Part shown: in pieces, positions 6,900 to 16,510 of the stretch
Position numbering within the stretch: position 1 is the first letter of the stretch
Layout of the letters: every line of letters begins with the position of its first letter
Origin: Chlorobiota bacterium
GTDB taxonomy: Bacteria > Bacteroidota > Ignavibacteria > Tepidaquicellales > OLB5
DNA length: 64,000 nucleotides
Direction: 5' to 3'
Assembly (NCBI GenBank): GCA_022616535.1
Contig: JAKEEM010000021.1
Coordinates: forward strand, 1-64,000
Notes under the pieces: generated by a model
Database searches by the model: none
What the model was told of the DNA's origin: nothing
What the model saw: only the letters and a program-made list of their open reading frames with translations
Position numbers and translations under genes: made by a program

Positions 6900-8222
6900 C
6901 TATTTTGAAGGCGGAATTTTCGTTTTAATATATTCCCCCGGCACAACATAAAGCTTGCCGACTTCCCCTTCATATGCGGATGTAAGCATTCCCAGAAACC
7001 TGCCATTTTCCATAAAAACGGCTCCACCTTCAAGCGAAATCGGCTTAGCGGGTTTTATTTCAACCAGCTTGGTTTTTTTGGTCCATTTTTTTGTTCCCGA
7101 AATCATCCCGTCCATCGAATAAACGACTGAAGAAAGAGTGTTTGGATAGTAGAATAACTTAACCTTGTTTCCGTATTTTACGTTTGAGGACTGTTCATAA
7201 ATAATCGGCTTAAACTTCTCAGGTGCGCCGAACCTTAAAAACACCAAATCCTGCTTGGGGTCAAGGTCATTCTCGGTCATTTCGTCGATTCCCGCAAGCG
7301 AGTCAGTAGGCAGTATAACGCTGAAGAAACCTGCACCCTCGATTAGGTTCATTAAATTAAAATTTGTTACCAAAAGGCCGTCTTTAAGAACGATGCCGGT
7401 GCCAATTTTGACGGGCTCTTTGTTCCTGTTATAAACCTGCACTCTGATTAGAGGATTATCCTTCTGGCTGACCCTACCTATTGTCCTGTCAATCTTTTCT
7501 GCATATGTTAAATCAAGCTCAGGGTCCTTAACAAGCGCGGCGGTATCAACCTGCTGGTCGTAAATAGCCGTCTGCATCGTCATTTCCCACGTAAGCGAGC
7601 TTCCCGAGCTCGTTTTTGCATTCGATTCCTTTACTTCAAAAGGAAATTCAATAGTGTAGCTGATTGTTTTGTAGGAATACATCGATGAAAAAACCGTGTG
7701 CATAAGCTCATCATTAAAATACCGCTCAGCTTTTCTGGTTGTGAGCTTATAAGTTAAGTTGCCCTGGTCATCATAAATGAATTTCAGTATACAGAACTGA
7801 ACGGGAACCTGGTTTGACCACGTAAATGTAACTTCGTTGGTTATCTTAATAAGGACAGAGGGCTCATCGAAGAAATACTGGATAAAAATTTCCTTAGAGC
7901 CGTCTTCTTTATTGGTTACCTTGATTTCCTTCACCGATGTCCCCCCTACTCTCTGTATATCGGTTCTGATTCCGTTTTCAAGTAAACTGTTATCGTTCAG
8001 GGTATCGAGCTTTTTCCTCCATTTGCCTGTTTTATCCGTTTCCGCGAGCGTCTGCATTTTTTCAAAAAACTCCTTGTCTAAAGTAACGTAAATATTTTCA
8101 AGCCCGCTTCCGTTGGGATACATTTTAATTTCGCGCTTAACGTCAAAACAACCGGCAAGAAAAACCGATGTTCCTAATAAAACTGCAAAAACAAAATAAA
8201 CGGGTTTGTGGTTATTTCCCAT
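6900..8222 (-). CDS. lipoprotein with a degenerate trypsin-like C-terminal domain
   Basis: The 440-residue protein starts with a lipoprotein signal peptide ending LAGC (Cys about residue 25). The middle is beta-rich and not recognised. Residues about 265-435 follow the layout of an HtrA-type serine protease: 'GTGIVLKDGLLVTNFNLM' at the His position, 'DPKQDLVFLRF' at the Asp position, 'SLEGGAVFMENGRFLGML' at the Ser position. The catalytic His is replaced (TNFN for TNxHV) and the GNSGGP serine is lost (SLEGGA), so it should be inactive. It lies 20 bases after a phosphatidyltransferase gene, likely one operon. Envelope location; role unknown. Confidence 0.6.
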   Translation of the reverse strand: MGNNHKPVYFVFAVLLGTSVFLAGCFDVKREIKMYPNGSGLENIYVTLDKEFFEKMQTLAETDKTGKWRKKLDTLNDNSLLENGIRTDIQRVGGTSVKEIKVTNKEDGSKEIFIQYFFDEPSVLIKITNEVTFTWSNQVPVQFCILKFIYDDQGNLTYKLTTRKAERYFNDELMHTVFSSMYSYKTISYTIEFPFEVKESNAKTSSGSSLTWEMTMQTAIYDQQVDTAALVKDPELDLTYAEKIDRTIGRVSQKDNPLIRVQVYNRNKEPVKIGTGIVLKDGLLVTNFNLMNLIEGAGFFSVILPTDSLAGIDEMTENDLDPKQDLVFLRFGAPEKFKPIIYEQSSNVKYGNKVKLFYYPNTLSSVVYSMDGMISGTKKWTKKTKLVEIKPAKPISLEGGAVFMENGRFLGMLTSAYEGEVGKLYVVPGEYIKTKIPPSK

Positions 8223-8242
8223 ATTTTTTTGTTTAGTTTAAG

Positions 8243-9163
8243 TTAAGTTAATGTTTTATTAACTCTTTTCTGCACGAAAAATAAAAAGAGCATTAACAAA
8301 TTTAAAGGCAAAATACAGAGCAAAAGGAAAATCTCGAGGTTGTTGAAAAAGGCACAAACAACGCATAAAGTAATGTGGGTTGTTGAACCCATGAAACTCC
8401 ATAATCTTAATAGCAAACGGTTTTTTTTGTAATATAGCTTTGCATCGGGTTTAGATTGGGTGTGATTTTCCTCGTGCTCTTTTTGAATCTTAAGCTGAAG
8501 GTAAGAGTACCGCAGGTAAATGTTAATCAAAAACTTTTCCATAAAACCGGCTGACGAGGGATTTTCGGTAAATTTTTTCCTTTCCTGTTCGTATTCATTA
8601 ATTTCATTAATTATATTCGACGCCCTGCCGTAAACTATTTCAAGGAATTTATTGCGGTAGAAATCAAAATAAAACGCCTGAACAGCAGATGAAACCGCTC
8701 CAACGATGCTCACAAACCATATATATGTGGCAGGCTTCCAGTCCAAAGGTGCATTCCCGATTAGAATAATCTCGTGGCTGTAAAACTGTCTGGAAAGTCC
8801 GATTGCAATACCTACAAAAATAAAAATACTTACAATATAATCAACAAAGCCGTCAACCACTCTGCCGACTTTAGTTCCGTTTTTCTTTAATCTGGCAATT
8901 TGCCCGTCAGCGCAGTCCAAAATATTGCTTATGATATAAAGGCAGGCTCCTATAACATAAAAACTGTATTCGCCAAAACCCAATAAAACTCCCGCAGCCG
9001 AACCGATTATAAGAGCTACAAGGGAAACCTGGTCGGGAGTAAGGTTGGTTGAATAAGTGGCTTTTACAAAAACAAATGCAAGGGGGCGGTAAATAATGAG
9101 GTCGAAGATTTCTTCCACTTCGACCGCTTTAAGAGACGATTTGTATTGACTAACTAAACTCAA
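8243..9163 (-). CDS. CDP-alcohol phosphatidyltransferase family protein
   Basis: An integral membrane enzyme that joins a CDP-activated alcohol or lipid to a second alcohol. The family signature DxxDGxxARx(8)GxxxDxxxD is intact: Asp83, Asp86, Gly-Gln-Ile-Ala-Arg91, Gly100, Asp104, Asp108. About six membrane segments surround it, with a charged cytoplasmic loop (residues about 190-245) not usual in PssA or PgsA. The 306-residue length and this loop fit the broad inositol- or choline-type subgroup. It is encoded 29 bases after an aminotransferase, which hints at an amino-alcohol headgroup, but the substrate is unproved. Confidence 0.8.
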   Translation of the reverse strand: MSLVSQYKSSLKAVEVEEIFDLIIYRPLAFVFVKATYSTNLTPDQVSLVALIIGSAAGVLLGFGEYSFYVIGACLYIISNILDCADGQIARLKKNGTKVGRVVDGFVDYIVSIFIFVGIAIGLSRQFYSHEIILIGNAPLDWKPATYIWFVSIVGAVSSAVQAFYFDFYRNKFLEIVYGRASNIINEINEYEQERKKFTENPSSAGFMEKFLINIYLRYSYLQLKIQKEHEENHTQSKPDAKLYYKKNRLLLRLWSFMGSTTHITLCVVCAFFNNLEIFLLLCILPLNLLMLFLFFVQKRVNKTLT

Positions 9164-9192
9164 CAGCCGGTGTTAGTTTCTTCGTAGTTTCT

Positions 9193-10293
9193 TCATTTCC
9201 AGTTTATTTCCTCACAGTATTTTTTAATTGTATCAACAAGAAGCTTGTTCTGCTTATGTGTTCCGAGCGAAATCCTTGCCTCGCTGCGAAATGCTTCTTC
9301 ATCGAGAAACTTTATCAGCAGGTTTCTTTCTGTCAGATACTGTTTTAGTCCGGGTCTTATTTCAAGGGGCAAATCCACAAGAATAAAATTCGCGTATGAT
9401 TTGAAAGGCACAAATCCCTTGATTCTGCCAAGCTCCCTGTACATCATTTTTTTATCCTTCTCATACTGCTTACCGGCTTTTAAATACCACTTAATGTTAT
9501 CAAGGGCAATTTCGCCGAGCTTCTCCGAAACCCTGTTATAGCCGAGGTATCTGGTTGTGAAGTTAATCAATACATCAAGATTTCTGCCGGCAAACGCAAA
9601 GCCTATTCTAAATCCCGCCAGGGCAAAGAACTTTGAAAATGTGCGGCAGATTACAAGATTAGGATACTGATCGATAAACGGCTTCACATAGCTGTTATCA
9701 GTTGAGCCGAACCCCCAGTATGCTTCGTCAATCATAGTGATTGTATCTTTTGCCGCGTCGAGAAATCTTTTTAAAGCATCGGGCTCAATTTTGTTGCCGG
9801 TGGGATTATTCGGCGATGCAATTACAACAACCTTGGGGTCCCGCTGCCTGTAAATATCTAACATTAAATCAACGTCATATAAATAATACGGAACACCGTC
9901 CGAAACACCTTTTTTCATAGGGTATTCGACGTTTTCCCCTCCTCTTTCGGAGGCGACTTTTTTGTAATACCACCATGCCTCGCGTGGAATTAAAACTTTG
10001 TCTCCGGGATTGACATAACAATGAATAATCTGCTTAAGCAAATCCTCGCTGCCGTAGCTAAGCAGAACGTGCTTCTCGTCAAAGCCGAAATCGTCCGCAA
10101 TTCTTTTAGATAAAGCCGATTTAATTCCTTTCTGGAAATCACGCGAATACCATGAAAGGTGGTCAAGGTCAACTTTTTTTAAAAACTTGTAAACTTGGGG
10201 ACACGGTCCCGTTTGTGATTCATTTCTATCAAGGAATAAAGGTTCCTTAGGAAATTTAGATTTTTTATTTTTCTTATTTTTCTTTTTACCCAT
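9193..10293 (-). CDS. class I/II aminotransferase, histidinol-phosphate aminotransferase-like
   Basis: A PLP-dependent fold-type I enzyme of 366 residues. 'ASPNNPTGNKI' binds the cofactor, 'TMIDEAYWGF' supplies the pyridine-contacting Asp and Tyr, and 'CRTFSKFFALAGFRIGFAFA' contains the Schiff-base lysine. The C-terminal Arg region ('RISLGTHKQNKLLVD') is HisC-like. The N-terminus is an unusual lysine run ('GKKKNKKNKKSKFPK'). No other histidine genes are near; the partner is a CDP-alcohol phosphatidyltransferase. Relatives paired with lipid or phosphonate genes act on amino-alcohol phosphates, so a headgroup role is possible. Confidence 0.8.
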   Translation of the reverse strand: MGKKKNKKNKKSKFPKEPLFLDRNESQTGPCPQVYKFLKKVDLDHLSWYSRDFQKGIKSALSKRIADDFGFDEKHVLLSYGSEDLLKQIIHCYVNPGDKVLIPREAWWYYKKVASERGGENVEYPMKKGVSDGVPYYLYDVDLMLDIYRQRDPKVVVIASPNNPTGNKIEPDALKRFLDAAKDTITMIDEAYWGFGSTDNSYVKPFIDQYPNLVICRTFSKFFALAGFRIGFAFAGRNLDVLINFTTRYLGYNRVSEKLGEIALDNIKWYLKAGKQYEKDKKMMYRELGRIKGFVPFKSYANFILVDLPLEIRPGLKQYLTERNLLIKFLDEEAFRSEARISLGTHKQNKLLVDTIKKYCEEINWK

Positions 10294-10329
10294 TTATTAA
10301 ATTATTATACAATTTTAACCTCACCCTAT

Positions 10330-10352
10330 CCCCTCTCCTATCAGGAGAGGGG
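10330..10352. terminator. hairpin between pgk and the aminotransferase
   Basis: CCCCTCTCCT-ATC-AGGAGAGGGG is a perfect 10-bp inverted repeat in the gap after pgk (minus strand). The flanks lack a clean T-run, so it may be a dispersed REP-like repeat as much as a terminator. Confidence 0.5.
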
Positions 10353-10381
10353 TGGCTACTTTTATTGGGCCCGGTTCACAC

Positions 10382-11587
10382 TCATTTATTTGTTAGTGCC
10401 TCAACGCCGGGAAGCTTTTTGCCTTCGAGGAATTCAAGCGAGGCGCCGCCTCCTGTTGAAATGTGGCTGACTTTATGCTCAAGCCCTGCTTTGGCAATTG
10501 CCGCAGCTGAATCACCCCCGCCAACGATTGTAACTGCACCGTCTTTTGTAGCATCGGCCAGTGCCATTGCAATTTCAACGGTCCCTTTTGCAAAGTTATC
10601 CATTTCAAAAACCCCCATTGGACCGTTCCAAACAATCGTCTTAGCTTTTACGATTTCATCCCTGAACTGCTTTATCGTTTCAGGCCCGATATCCATACCG
10701 ATTTTGTCATTAGGCATTTCATTTCCCCATACAACCTCAAACGGGGAATCGTTTTCAAACCTGGCGGAAGCAACTATATCAACAGGAAGCATCAGTTTGC
10801 TTCCTGCCTCGTGTAACAATTCTTTTGCTAATCCAATTCTGTCTTCTTCAAGCAAAGATTTGCCGATTTCATAACCCATTGCTTTATAAAACGTAAAAAC
10901 CATTCCCCCGCCGATAAGGATTTTATCCGCCTTGGTAAGGAGATTCTTTATCACATCAATTTTACCGGAAATCTTGCTGCCTCCGAGTATTGCTGTATAA
11001 GGATGAGCAGGAATCGATATTGCTTTGGAGAGATACTCAAGCTCTTTCTGCATTAAATAGCCTGCGGCGCATTTACTGATGAACCTTGTAACTCCTTCGG
11101 TCGAAGCGTGGGCTCTGTGCGCGGTGCCGAAAGCATCGTTTATATACACGTCGCCGTATGAGGCAAGCTGGTGCGCAAAATCTTCGTCGTTTTCTTCTTC
11201 TCCCTTATAGAAGCGGAGATTCTCAAGAAGAAGAACTTCGCCGTCCTTTAATTCATTAACGATTTTTTTTGTGTCATGCCCGATGCAGTCATCAGAAAAA
11301 TAAACGGGCTTTCTGAGCAAATCGGTTAAATGCATTGCAACTGGTCTGAGCGAGTATTTTAAGTTCTTTTCGCCTTTGGGCCTGCCCATATGGCTCATTA
11401 AAATTACCCTGCCGCCTTCGAATATGATTTTTTTAATTGTGGAGAGCGATTCGACGATTCGCTTGTCATCGGTAATTTTGCCCTCATCATTTTTTGACAT
11501 CGGCACATTGAAATCAACCCTAACCAAAACACGGTTAGACTTTAAATCGCCGTTTTTAGATAAATCATCTATTGTAAGCTTGTTCAT
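10382..11587 (-). CDS. pgk: phosphoglycerate kinase
   Basis: Catalyses 1,3-bisphosphoglycerate + ADP to 3-phosphoglycerate + ATP in glycolysis and gluconeogenesis. The 401 residues are full length. Substrate-binding 'RVDFNVPM' and 'SHMGRPKG' are in the N-domain. The C-domain has 'ILGGSKISGKIDVI' and the nucleotide-binding 'GGGDSAAAIAKAG' and 'STGGGASLEFLEGK'. It is encoded 58 bases after gap on the same strand, with a hairpin between them. Confidence 0.97.
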   Translation of the reverse strand: MNKLTIDDLSKNGDLKSNRVLVRVDFNVPMSKNDEGKITDDKRIVESLSTIKKIIFEGGRVILMSHMGRPKGEKNLKYSLRPVAMHLTDLLRKPVYFSDDCIGHDTKKIVNELKDGEVLLLENLRFYKGEEENDEDFAHQLASYGDVYINDAFGTAHRAHASTEGVTRFISKCAAGYLMQKELEYLSKAISIPAHPYTAILGGSKISGKIDVIKNLLTKADKILIGGGMVFTFYKAMGYEIGKSLLEEDRIGLAKELLHEAGSKLMLPVDIVASARFENDSPFEVVWGNEMPNDKIGMDIGPETIKQFRDEIVKAKTIVWNGPMGVFEMDNFAKGTVEIAMALADATKDGAVTIVGGGDSAAAIAKAGLEHKVSHISTGGGASLEFLEGKKLPGVEALTNK

Positions 11588-11604
11588 TGCACTCTATATT
11601 AAAA

Positions 11605-11640
11605 CAAATCCCGCTTCTTTAAAAGCGGGAGATTTTATTC
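11605..11640 (-). terminator. hairpin in the gap-pgk spacer
   Basis: TCCCGCTT-CTTTAA-AAGCGGGA with AT-rich flanks on both sides (minus-strand tail ATTTGTTTT). It may partly terminate after gap or protect the gap message, giving unequal gap and pgk expression. Confidence 0.5.
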
Positions 11641-11645
11641 TTTAA

Positions 11646-12707
<1,062 letters not shown>

Positions 12708-12743
12708 CTATTCTTATTGATTAAAATTCAATTACTTGAAGTT

Positions 12744-12774
12744 CAAAAATACCCAAAAGTGCGCATTTATTCAA
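12744..12774 (-). promoter_or_regulatory. promoter of gap-pgk
   Basis: On the minus strand TTG (12772-12774), 20 bases, TATTTTTG (12744-12751): a complete TAnnTTTG match. Transcription should start near 12737, leaving a leader of about 45 bases. Confidence 0.7.
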
Positions 12775-12972
12775 TGAAAATAAAGCATTTTTAAAGGAAA
12801 TGTATTTTCAGGCAAACCTGTTTTAAGAATTACGCGTGAACTGAATTATAATAATTAATATTTATTGTGAATTCATTGATTGGTTCAGAAAAATCTCAAA
12901 TCAAATTTAAATAACTAAATAAATCAAAAATTGCATAGATTTTTAAATCATACAAATTAGTGATACATCTTA

Positions 12973-13003
12973 TTGAATTTGGGTATAAGTCTAAGTATAT
13001 TTG
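12973..13003 (+). promoter_or_regulatory. promoter of efp-accB-accC
   Basis: TTG (12973-12975), 20 bases, TATATTTG (12996-13003). Start expected near 13010, giving a leader of about 120 bases before the efp ATG. Confidence 0.7.
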
Positions 13004-13011
13004 TATGAGTT

Positions 13012-13050
13012 TTAACCAAAATCGAGCCAAAATGACCCGATTTTGGTTAA
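13012..13050 (+). promoter_or_regulatory. leader hairpin upstream of efp
   Basis: TTAACCAAAATCG (13012-13024) and CGATTTTGGTTAA (13038-13050) form a perfect 13-bp inverted repeat at the very start of the predicted transcript. GGTTAA and TTAACC recur just downstream and could form an alternative pairing. This could be an attenuator, a stability element or a protein-binding palindrome. Confidence 0.55.
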
Positions 13051-13129
13051 AATCCACTCGATTTTAATCAGAATTAACCAAAAATCATTCAATTTTGAAA
13101 ATTTATTAAAAGGAGTTTTTTTCGCAAAA

Positions 13130-13693
13130 ATGGGCACTACGTCGGATTTAAGAAATGGGCTGGTTATTAAGTATAACGGTGAGCTTCATATTATAGTCAA
13201 GTGGGAGCACAGAACACCCGGCAATCTAAGGGCTTTTTACCAGGTAAAGATGAAAAACCTTAAAAACGGCAAAATGATTGAAAACCGCTTCCGCTCGGGC
13301 GAGGAAATTGACATCGTAAGGATGGAAACAAGAAATTTCCAGTACCTTTATCACGACGGCTCAGGTTATGTATTTATGGATAAAGAGAATTATGACCAGG
13401 TATCGATTCCAGGCGATATTGTAGGAGAGCAGGCGCAATACTTAAAAGAGGGTGTGAGTGTTCAAATTATGTTTGATGGCTTAAAGCCGATAACTGTTGA
13501 AATTCCCCCGCACGTTGAACTGAAGGTTACCGAAGCACCGCCCGGAGTAAAAGGCGATACGGCAACAGGCGGAACTAAGCCCGTAAAAGTTGAAACCGGA
13601 ACAACTATAAATGCACCGCTATTTATTGAGGAAGGGGATGTCATAAAAGTCGATACAAGAACGGGAATCTATCTGGAAAGAGTAAAAAAATAA
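13130..13693 (+). CDS. efp: translation elongation factor P
   Basis: Binds between the P and E sites and rescues ribosomes stalled at polyproline. The ATG at 13130 (after AAAAGGAG) starts the real protein of 187 residues; the track's 29 extra N-terminal residues lie in the leader. All three domains are present, ending 'VDTRTGIYLERVKK'. The loop normally carrying the modified Lys34 ('KPGKG') reads 'TPGNLRAF', with Asn where Lys or Arg would be. As I recall, Chlorobium EF-P has the same 'HRTPGNLRAF' loop. It is followed 51 bases later by accB. Confidence 0.95.
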   Translation: MGTTSDLRNGLVIKYNGELHIIVKWEHRTPGNLRAFYQVKMKNLKNGKMIENRFRSGEEIDIVRMETRNFQYLYHDGSGYVFMDKENYDQVSIPGDIVGEQAQYLKEGVSVQIMFDGLKPITVEIPPHVELKVTEAPPGVKGDTATGGTKPVKVETGTTINAPLFIEEGDVIKVDTRTGIYLERVKK

Positions 13694-13744
13694 TTCAACC
13701 ATAATCGCAGAAATTTTCTGCTTTTAATTAAGAGGTGAGGAAAA

Positions 13745-14251
13745 ATGAAAACCGATTTAAACTACATTAAAAAGCTAATTAAGCTTTTGGAGTCAGGCAA
13801 TATTAATGAAATAGAAATAGAGGAAGAAGGAACCAGATTAAAAGTTGTAAAATCAAAACCGTCGGAAAATTCATCGCCTCAGATTATCAGCTACAGCCCG
13901 CAGCCGCAGGTAATACAATCACCAGTAAGTATACCCCCTCCGGAGCAGACTACCGCAGTCCATAAAGCTGAGCCAAAAGCTGAAACTCCCGTCTCGCCTG
14001 CCGGAAAAGAACTCATTGAAGTCCGCTCGCCCATTGTTGGAACGTTCTACAGGGCTCCTTCGCCCAATGCGGAGCCGTATGTTCAGGTCGGACAGCAGGT
14101 ATCCAAAGGAACAATTTTGTGCATTGTGGAGGCAATGAAGCTGATGAACGAAATCGAATGCGAATATGACGGGAAGATTGTAAAAATTATGGTTGAAAAT
14201 GCCCAGCCGGTTGAATATAATCAGGTCCTATTCTTAATTGAACCGTTATAA
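13745..14251 (+). CDS. accB: biotin carboxyl carrier protein of acetyl-CoA carboxylase
   Basis: Carries biotin for malonyl-CoA synthesis. Residues 1-40 are the N-terminal helix, 45-85 a Pro/Ala-rich linker ('[17 protein letters not shown]'), and about 90-168 the biotinyl domain with 'EAMKLMNE', biotinylated at Lys132. The thumb typical of acetyl-CoA carboxylase carriers is present ('[18 protein letters not shown]'). A good ribosome binding site (AGAGGTGAGG) precedes the ATG. accC begins 12 bases after the stop. Confidence 0.96.
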   Translation: MKTDLNYIKKLIKLLESGNINEIEIEEEGTRLKVVKSKPSENSSPQIISYSPQPQVIQSPVSIPPPEQTTAVHKAEPKAETPVSPAGKELIEVRSPIVGTFYRAPSPNAEPYVQVGQQVSKGTILCIVEAMKLMNEIECEYDGKIVKIMVENAQPVEYNQVLFLIEPL

Positions 14252-14262
14252 ATAAGCAAAAC

Positions 14263-15600
14263 TTGTTCGATAAAATTCTAATAGCAAACAGGGGCGAAAT
14301 TGCCTTACGAATAATAAGAACCTGCCGAGAAATGGGCATTAAAACGGTTGCTGTATATTCTGAAGCAGACAGGGAATCACTGCATGTAAGGTTTGCCGAT
14401 GAAGCTGTCTGCATTGGACCCGCCCCTTCCAGAGAAAGTTATTTGAACATTCCCCGATTAATTGCAGCTGCAGAAATAACGAACGTCGATGCAATTCACC
14501 CCGGCTACGGTTTTCTTGCGGAAAATGCAGGATTTTCCGAAATATGCAATGACTCGGGAATCAAGTTTATCGGTCCCTCGCCCGAGATGATAAACTCGAT
14601 GGGTGATAAGGCATTTGCAAAGGATACTATGAAGAAAGCGGGCGTACCGGTGGTCCCAGGCAGTGACGGAGTAATTAAAACTGTCAGTGAGGCCATCGAT
14701 ATTGCAAGAGAGTTTGGCTATCCGGTGCTGATTAAAGCCGTTGCAGGAGGAGGAGGAAAGGGAATGAGAATTGTCCGCTCCGATGATGAAATGCAAAACA
14801 ACTTCGATATGGCGGCAAACGAGGCTCTCAACGCATTCGGCAACGGTGACGTTTATATTGAGAAGTTTGTCGAGGAACCGAGGCATATAGAAATACAGGT
14901 CCTGGGCGACCAGTACGGCAACGTAGTTCACCTCGGTGAACGCGACTGCACAATTCAAAGGCGGCACCAGAAACTTATTGAAGAAACCCCATCCCCTTTT
15001 ATAAACGATGAAGTCCGTGATGCAATGGGAGCAGCAGCTGTGACTGGCGCTAAATCCGTAAAATATGAAGGTGCCGGAACGGTTGAATTTATAGTGGATA
15101 AGAACAAAAACTTTTACTTTATGGAAATGAATACGCGAATTCAGGTCGAGCATCCTGTAACGGAACAGGTAACGGGAGTTGATTTGATACGTGAACAAAT
15201 TTGCATTGCCTCGGGACAAAAGCTGAAGGTAAGGAAAGTAAAAAGAGAAGGTCATTCAATTGAATGCAGAATAAATGCAGAAAACCCGGATAAAAACTTT
15301 GCCCCTTCACCCGGAAATATTACCTCTTTTCACATGCCCGGGGGATTGGGTATAAGAGTCGACACCCACGCCTACGCAAATTATGTCATCCCGCCCTATT
15401 ATGACTCAATGATTGCCAAGCTTATTGTAACCGCCGACGACCGCGAAGAAGCCATTAAGCGAATGTACCGGGCACTGGATGAATTTATCATTGAGGGCAT
15501 TCACACAACCATACCCTTTCACAAAAAGGTTATGCATCACGAAAAATTTGTAGAGGGCAATTACGATACGAGCTTTATAGAAAAATACGAACTTGCTTAA
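14263..15600 (+). CDS. accC: biotin carboxylase subunit of acetyl-CoA carboxylase
   Basis: ATP-grasp enzyme that carboxylates the AccB biotin. It starts at TTG 14263 ('[25 protein letters not shown]'), the family's standard N-terminus. '[14 protein letters not shown]' is the glycine-rich ATP loop, '[17 protein letters not shown]' and '[21 protein letters not shown]' the central signature, and '[14 protein letters not shown]' the metal and biotin region. The 445-residue length is complete. The accA and accD subunits are not in the window. Confidence 0.97.
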   Translation: MFDKILIANRGEIALRIIRTCREMGIKTVAVYSEADRESLHVRFADEAVCIGPAPSRESYLNIPRLIAAAEITNVDAIHPGYGFLAENAGFSEICNDSGIKFIGPSPEMINSMGDKAFAKDTMKKAGVPVVPGSDGVIKTVSEAIDIAREFGYPVLIKAVAGGGGKGMRIVRSDDEMQNNFDMAANEALNAFGNGDVYIEKFVEEPRHIEIQVLGDQYGNVVHLGERDCTIQRRHQKLIEETPSPFINDEVRDAMGAAAVTGAKSVKYEGAGTVEFIVDKNKNFYFMEMNTRIQVEHPVTEQVTGVDLIREQICIASGQKLKVRKVKREGHSIECRINAENPDKNFAPSPGNITSFHMPGGLGIRVDTHAYANYVIPPYYDSMIAKLIVTADDREEAIKRMYRALDEFIIEGIHTTIPFHKKVMHHEKFVEGNYDTSFIEKYELA

Positions 15601-15611
15601 ATTTTAGTTCT

Positions 15612-15956
15612 TCAATCGGAAATTACAGTAATGTCCGCGTCACCCCATAGTTTTTCAAGAGAGTAAAAGTTTCTGGTTTCGCGCAGGAAGATATGAACGA
15701 CAACGTCGACAAAGTCAAGCAGGACCCATGATTTTTGCGCCATTCCTTCTTTGTGCCAGACTTTTTCGCCGATTTTTTTGGAGCCGTCCATTACTGCATC
15801 TGCCACCGCTTTAACCTGCGTATCGGAAAAAGCAGTGCAAATTACAAAGAAGTCCGTTACCGTAGTTAGCTTCCTTAAATCAAGGATTTTTATATCTTCT
15901 GCTTTTTTAGTCAGGGCTAAGCGTGCAAGTTTTAAGGCGAGTTTTTTGGAATCCAA
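15612..15956 (-). CDS. rsfS: ribosome silencing factor RsfS
   Basis: Binds ribosomal protein L14 and blocks subunit joining in starved cells. The 114-residue protein has the RsfS/Iojap core: 'KKAEDIKILDLRKLTTVTDFFVICTAFSDTQVKAVAD' and 'WVLLDFVDVVVHIFLRETRNFYSLEKLWGDA'. It lies 23 bases downstream of a LytR_C membrane protein, the order common in Bacteroidota relatives. It is convergent with accC, with 11 bases between stops and no evident terminator. Confidence 0.95.
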   Translation of the reverse strand: MDSKKLALKLARLALTKKAEDIKILDLRKLTTVTDFFVICTAFSDTQVKAVADAVMDGSKKIGEKVWHKEGMAQKSWVLLDFVDVVVHIFLRETRNFYSLEKLWGDADITVISD

Positions 15957-15979
15957 ATTATATAAACTTTCTATATTTT

Positions 15980-16498
15980 TTACGGTTTAGTTTGAGATTT
16001 ATCCTGATGCCTGAAAGGATTTAACTCCTCATAATCCTTTCCGATTACAACGGTTGCATCAAGAAAGTAGTTCTTGTTGATTTGCTGAATTACGTATTTT
16101 TCCGAAACCCCGAGCGACTGTGCCACGCGCTTTGCATTCTTTTCATTGCCGGTTCGGTCGATGACCATTGTGGTTTTTATGTCCTGCGTTGAAAAGTTTC
16201 CCATTTCCACAACGTCAAATCCTTTTGAGCGTAGATATTCCGTAAATTTATCTGCAATCCCGGAAACACCGCAGCCGTTTTGAACATCAATCTGAAGCGT
16301 ACTGCCTGAGGGCTGCTTTGTAAGAAGAGTTGTTGAATCATTGACCTGCTCTGTTCTTATTTCCGTTTGGGGAGTCGTAAGCCGCTTGAAAAGATTATAA
16401 AACAGATATACGGTTGTAACTGCCGTAATTACAATCAACAGGTTAATCGAATAATGCTTGAGCTTGCTTACAAATTCGGATGAATTTGCTTCAGACAT
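15980..16498 (-). CDS. LytR C-terminal domain membrane protein
   Basis: A 172-residue single-pass protein: one membrane segment at about residues 17-37 ('NLLIVITAVTTVYLFYNLF'), a Thr/Ser linker, then a LytR_C domain at about 68-160 ('LQIDVQNGCGVSGIADKFTEYLRSKGFDVVEMGN'). The domain follows LCP enzymes in Gram-positives but stands alone here; its function in Gram-negatives is not known. It sits between a secreted protein gene (12-base gap) and rsfS, probably one transcript. Confidence 0.82.
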   Translation of the reverse strand: MSEANSSEFVSKLKHYSINLLIVITAVTTVYLFYNLFKRLTTPQTEIRTEQVNDSTTLLTKQPSGSTLQIDVQNGCGVSGIADKFTEYLRSKGFDVVEMGNFSTQDIKTTMVIDRTGNEKNAKRVAQSLGVSEKYVIQQINKNYFLDATVVIGKDYEELNPFRHQDKSQTKP

Positions 16499-16510
16499 TA
16501 ACTTTAGACA

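Noticed and set aside
13043-13129. Extended N-terminus of EF-P in the ORF track
   Set aside because: It overlaps the leader palindrome; ATG 13130 has a ribosome binding site and the family N-terminus.
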